A stretch of 64,000 nucleotides of DNA, taken from contig NZ_JALGBI010000001.1 of the NCBI RefSeq assembly GCF_022809125.1, positions 310,001 through 374,000 on the forward strand, in the 5' to 3' direction. This document shows, one piece after another, positions 60,707-64,000 of this stretch; position 1 is the first letter of the stretch; every line of letters starts with the position of its first letter. The position numbers and the translations under genes are program-made. This DNA comes from Variovorax terrae (GTDB taxonomy: Bacteria > Pseudomonadota > Gammaproteobacteria > Burkholderiales > Burkholderiaceae_C). The notes below the pieces were generated by a model that was not told the origin of the DNA, did not search any database, and saw only the letters and a program-made list of their open reading frames with translations.

Positions 60707-61816
60707 ATGAACACATTGCTGGCGGGCACGCGCAAAGGCCTGTTCGTGATCGAGGGCGCCGGCGCCGGCTGGCGCATCGCCGCGCACCATTTCGCCGGCG
60801 AACCGGTGACCCAGGTGCTGGCCGACTCGCGCGACGGCGCGTGGTACGCCGCGCTGCGCATGGGGCACTTCGGCGTCAAGCTGCGCAAGAGCACCGACCG
60901 CGGCGCGCAGTGGCACGAGATCGCCGCGCCCGCCTTCCCCACGAAGCCGGAAACCGGCCCCTGGGCCGATGACCCGACGCCCTGGAGTGTGGACCTGATC
61001 TGGGCGCTGGCCCCGGGGGGCGCGGCAGAACCCGGCACCCTGTGGGCCGGCTGCCTGCCCGCCGGCCTTTTCAGGTCCGTGGACGGCGGCGCGAGCTGGG
61101 CGCTGAACGAGCCTCTGTGGAACGAGCCCGGGCGGCGGCAGTGGTTCGGCGGCGGCTACGACCATGCGGGCATCCATGCGGTGCTGGTGGACCCGCGCGA
61201 TGCGCAGCACCTCACCGTGGCCATCTCCTGCGGCGGCGTCTGGCAGACCCGCGACGGCGGCGCGAGCTGGGCGCTGAGCGCCGCCGGCATGAAGGCCGAC
61301 TACCTGCCGGCCGACAGCGCGGACGACCAGAACACGCAGGACCCGCACAGCATGGCGCAGTGCGCCGCCCAGCCCGACGTGCTGTGGGTGCAGCACCATT
61401 GCGGCCTGTACCGCTCCACCGACGGCGCGCAGCATTGGCAGGCGATCGCCGCGCCGGCGCCCTCGGGTTTCGGCTTCGCGGTGGTTTGCGACCCGCGCAA
61501 CCCGCAGCGCGCCTGGTTCGTGCCCGCGCAGGCCGATGCCTGCCGCATCCCGGTGGACGGCCGCATGGTGGTCACGCGCACCGATGACGGCGGTGCCAGC
61601 TTCAGGACGCTGACCGCGGGCTTGCCGCAGCAGCACGCCTACCACCTGGTCTACCGCCATGCGCTGGACGTGGCCGGCGATGGCCAGACCCTGGCGATGG
61701 CCTCGACCACCGGCGGGCTGTGGGTCAGCGCCGATGCGGGCGAGTCCTGGCACACGCTCTCGCGCGACCTGCCGCCGGTGGCAGTGCTGCGGTTCGCGCA
61801 ATCCGCCCCGGGCTGA
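60707..61816 (+). CDS. BNR/sialidase-like repeat protein (beta-propeller)
   Basis: The 369-residue protein starts MNTLLAGTRKGLFVIEG. Repeats contain the Asp-box (SxDGGxSW): STDRGAQW, SVDGGASWAL, TRDGGASWAL, STDGAQHWQ, TDDGGASF and SADAGESW, which fold as a six-bladed propeller. There is no signal peptide. This family is annotated as exo-alpha-sialidase or VPS10-like, but sialidase catalytic residues cannot be confirmed. ATG 60707 has GAAAGGA 7 bases upstream. The pairing with MoaD/ThiS recurs in related genomes as far as I recall; its function is unknown. Confidence 0.78.
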   Translation: MNTLLAGTRKGLFVIEGAGAGWRIAAHHFAGEPVTQVLADSRDGAWYAALRMGHFGVKLRKSTDRGAQWHEIAAPAFPTKPETGPWADDPTPWSVDLIWALAPGGAAEPGTLWAGCLPAGLFRSVDGGASWALNEPLWNEPGRRQWFGGGYDHAGIHAVLVDPRDAQHLTVAISCGGVWQTRDGGASWALSAAGMKADYLPADSADDQNTQDPHSMAQCAAQPDVLWVQHHCGLYRSTDGAQHWQAIAAPAPSGFGFAVVCDPRNPQRAWFVPAQADACRIPVDGRMVVTRTDDGGASFRTLTAGLPQQHAYHLVYRHALDVAGDGQTLAMASTTGGLWVSADAGESWHTLSRDLPPVAVLRFAQSAPG

Positions 61817-61883
61817 AAGCCGATTGAAAGAACAGCTCCCTAGGATGCGGGCAGTCATGCACACACATCCAATAGGAGACACC

Positions 61884-62852
61884 ATGGAGCGACGCAGTTT
61901 TCTGGCATCCGCGATGCTGGGCGCCCTGGCCGGGCCGCAGGCCCTGGCGCAGGGCACCTGGCCGACCAAGCCGATCCGCCTGATCGTGCCCTTCGCCCCG
62001 GGCGGCAGCAGCGAGATCATCGCGCGCAGCACGGCCGCCGAGATGGCCGGCTCGCTGGGCCAGACGGTGTTCGTCGACAACAAGCCCGGCGGCAGCGGCA
62101 ACATCGCGATGCAGGAATGCCTCAACGCGGGCGACGGCCACACCATCGTGCTGGGCCACATCGGCACGCTGGCGGTCAACCCCTATCTGTTCGCCAAGCT
62201 GCCCTTCGACGTCAACCGCGATTTCAAGCCGGTGTCGCTGCTGGCCAAGGTGCCCAGCCTGTACGTGGTGAACCCGTCGGTGCCGGCGAAGAACCTCAAG
62301 GAGTTCGTGGCGCTGGCCAAGGCCTCGCCGGGCAAGCTCAACTACGGCTCCGCGGGCAACGGCAGCGCCGGCCATCTGGCGATGGAATACCTGAAGTCGG
62401 AAGCCGGGCTGTTCGTGGTCCATGTGCCGTACCGCGGCACGGGGCCGCAGATGACCGATCTGCTGGCCGGGCGGCTGGAGGCCGCCGCCGTGGGCGCCGC
62501 TGCCGTGATTCCCTTCATCAAGGCCGGCAAGCTGCGCTGCATCGCCACCGGCTCGCGCGAGCGCATGGCCCAGCTGCCCGACGTCCCGACGGTGGCCGAG
62601 CAGGGCTACCCCGGCTTCGAGATGACGCAGTGGTATGGCCTGCTGACGCCGGCCAGCTTCACCGACGAGATGGTGGCGCGCCTGTCGGGGGCGGCGGCCA
62701 AGGGCGTGAAGGCGCCGGGTGCGGCCACGCGCTTCTCGGATGAAGGCGTGCTGGCGGTGGGCGATGGACCCGCGCAGTTCAAGGCGTTCATCGCGAACGA
62801 GCAGGCGCGCTGGAAGAAGGTGGTGAGCAGCGCCAGCATCAGGCTGGATTGA
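61884..62852 (+). CDS. Bug-family tripartite tricarboxylate receptor (TctC-like)
   Basis: The 322-residue protein has a signal peptide with RRSFLASAMLGALAGPQALA (twin-arginine-like) cleaved near residue 22, then WPTKPIRLIVPFAPGGSSEI, VDNKPGGSGNIAM, FKPVSLLAKVPSLYVVNP, NYGSAGNGSAGHLAMEYLK and VPYRGTGPQMTDLLAGRL, all signature Bug-receptor blocks. The ligand is usually a small carboxylate or aromatic acid. ATG 61884 has GGAG 7 bases upstream. No tctA/tctB membrane partner is in the window. Its 3' end overlaps the convergent kinase by 14 bases. Confidence 0.94.
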   Translation: MERRSFLASAMLGALAGPQALAQGTWPTKPIRLIVPFAPGGSSEIIARSTAAEMAGSLGQTVFVDNKPGGSGNIAMQECLNAGDGHTIVLGHIGTLAVNPYLFAKLPFDVNRDFKPVSLLAKVPSLYVVNPSVPAKNLKEFVALAKASPGKLNYGSAGNGSAGHLAMEYLKSEAGLFVVHVPYRGTGPQMTDLLAGRLEAAAVGAAAVIPFIKAGKLRCIATGSRERMAQLPDVPTVAEQGYPGFEMTQWYGLLTPASFTDEMVARLSGAAAKGVKAPGAATRFSDEGVLAVGDGPAQFKAFIANEQARWKKVVSSASIRLD

Positions 62853-64000
62853 GGCCTCGCGCAAGCCGCACCACGGCTTCCACGCCCGTGCCCTGGTCGG
62901 GCAGGGTGCAGTTGCGCAGCACCACGGTGCCGCCCAGCCACCGGACGATCTCGTAGCAGATCGCCAGGCCCAGGCCCGTGCCGTGCAGCGGGTCGGTGGT
63001 GGAGAAGGGCTCGAACAGCCGGTCGGCGATCTCCGGGGCGATGGCCGGCCCGGCATTCCAGACGCGGATGACCACCTCCTGCGGCGTGGCCGCGATGTCC
63101 AGGCCCAGCATGGCGCCCTGGGGCGTGTGGCGCACGGCGTTGGACAGCAGGTTGGTCATAAGCTGCTCGATCATCCAGCCATGCGCCAGGATGGTGGGTT
63201 CGGCGCCGGTCAGTTCGAAATGCAGCGCCTTGTCGCTGATCAGCGACGACAGCCCGACCACCGCCGAACGCGCGGCGGCCGCCAGGTCCACCGGCGCGCT
63301 CAGCGCGAGGCCCCGGATCTGTTCGATCTTGGCCAGCGCCAGCAGCTGGTTGGTCACGTTGACGGCGCGCTCCGTGGTCTGGGTGATGTCGGCCAGAAAC
63401 TGCGGGTCGGAGGCATCGCCGCGCTGCGCGAGCTGCAGCTGGATCTTCATCACCGCCAGCGGCGTCTTCAGCTGGTGCGAGGCGTCGCGGATGAAGCGGC
63501 GCTGGTGGTCCAGCAGGTCGTGCAGCCGGCCCATGACCTCGTTCAGCGCCCGCACCAGCGAGTCCAGCTCGCGCACGGCCGGCAGGGGCGTGAGGGGCGA
63601 CAGGTCGCCGGGGCTGCGGTGCAGCAGCTTGTGCTCCAGCCGCCGCAGCGGCGAGAGGAAGGCCGTGACCACCAGCCAGGTCAGGATAATGGTGGCGGCC
63701 AGGTAGACCAGTTGCCAGGCGATCGTCTCGCCCAGCAGGCGGCGCGCCTTGCTCTGGCGCAGCGAGAGCGGTTCGGCCACCTGCACCAGCGCCAGGCCGC
63801 GGTCGTCGCTGCTGGCCACGGCCTGGTACAGCGAGGCTACGCGCAGCGCCTCGCCGTGGTAGTCGGCGTCGAAGAACGAGACGGTGATCGGGTAGGTGGC
63901 CTTGGCGGGAATGCCCTGGGGATCGTCGGGAAAATCCTCGTACCCCGCCACATGCTCGCCGTGAAAGCCCTTGATGCGGTACAGCAGGCGCGAGCGGTTG
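62839..64000 (-). CDS. TctE-like sensor histidine kinase (partial, 5' end beyond window)
   Basis: The frame stays open to the right edge (residues NRSRLLYRIKGFHGEHVAGY precede the internal GTG), so the N-terminus and first membrane helix lie outside. Seen here are the end of a periplasmic region, a transmembrane helix (LVYLAATIILTWLVVTAFLS), HAMP-like linker, RDASHQLKTPLAVMKIQLQL with the phospho-acceptor His, NLLSNAVRHTPQGA, and GTGLGLAICYEIV. The ATP-binding domain is complete. It resembles TctE, which senses carboxylates such as tricarballylate. Convergent overlap with the TctC-like receptor gene supports a link between them. Confidence 0.9.
   Translation of the reverse strand, partial: NRSRLLYRIKGFHGEHVAGYEDFPDDPQGIPAKATYPITVSFFDADYHGEALRVASLYQAVASSDDRGLALVQVAEPLSLRQSKARRLLGETIAWQLVYLAATIILTWLVVTAFLSPLRRLEHKLLHRSPGDLSPLTPLPAVRELDSLVRALNEVMGRLHDLLDHQRRFIRDASHQLKTPLAVMKIQLQLAQRGDASDPQFLADITQTTERAVNVTNQLLALAKIEQIRGLALSAPVDLAAAARSAVVGLSSLISDKALHFELTGAEPTILAHGWMIEQLMTNLLSNAVRHTPQGAMLGLDIAATPQEVVIRVWNAGPAIAPEIADRLFEPFSTTDPLHGTGLGLAICYEIVRWLGGTVVLRNCTLPDQGTGVEAVVRLARGLNPA

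Overview
The window looks like chromosomal DNA of a GC-rich betaproteobacterium of the order Burkholderiales, most likely Comamonadaceae-like. This is inferred from a Bug-type solute receptor, the argB/slmA neighbourhood, a phasin gene, a sigma-42/DGPF cluster, a FadN-order beta-oxidation protein, and a dispersed GCTAT-N7-ATAGC repeat that I associate with this family. I see no rRNA, tRNA, CRISPR array, transposase or integrase, and no gene-free stretch longer than about 270 bases. Both ends cut genes: a glutathione S-transferase on the left and a sensor kinase on the right.

Layout. 1-4910 (minus strand): GST, YdeI-like protein, TPR protein, TetR regulator, patatin-like lipase and phasin. 5118-7103: a two-domain SDR/acyl-CoA-reductase-like enzyme, divergent from the phasin gene. 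7195-30883: a surface polysaccharide (O-antigen) locus. Its plus-strand left arm holds rfbB, a decayed rfbD, rfbA, and a truncated rfbC fused in frame to a glycosyltransferase, then an O-acyltransferase. Its long minus-strand arm holds manC, the Wzm/Wzt ABC exporter, a 72-residue protein, glycosyltransferases, a split transketolase, an epimerase-GtrB fusion, a methyltransferase, a large membrane protein, GtrA, gmd and rmd. wbaP lies on the right. 30936-34850: argB, a two-component system and slmA.

34926-43266 is a sugar-acid catabolic cluster: Ldh-family dehydrogenase, UxaA-type dehydratase, TRAP transporter DctM/Q/P, divergent GntR regulator, 2-keto-3-deoxy-sugar-acid dehydrogenase-like SDR, and FAH-family diketo-acid hydrolase. 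43432-55404 is a TetR-controlled fatty-acid/acyl-CoA degradation operon: acyl-CoA dehydrogenase, FadN-type multifunctional enzyme, thiolase, two hotdog proteins, hydrolase, SDRs, DsbA-family isomerase and enoyl-CoA hydratase. 56158-60307 is a compact ECF42 sigma factor operon with two DGPF (YCII) proteins, three VOC proteins and a SRPBCC protein. The right end holds a MoaD/ThiS-like protein, a BNR-repeat protein, a tripartite-tricarboxylate receptor and a TctE-like kinase.

How the polysaccharide genes fit together: ManC makes GDP-mannose, Gmd and Rmd convert it towards GDP-D-rhamnose, WbaP starts the lipid-linked chain, GT4 enzymes extend it and Wzm/Wzt export it. A second group (split transketolase, epimerase-GtrB fusion, methyltransferase, GT-C-like protein, GtrA) looks like a dedicated route that makes an unusual sugar, loads it on polyprenyl phosphate, flips it and adds it to the chain from the periplasmic side. 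That route is the best candidate for something undescribed. The dTDP-L-rhamnose pathway in the left arm is broken (rfbD and rfbC lost), a visible sign of past remodelling.
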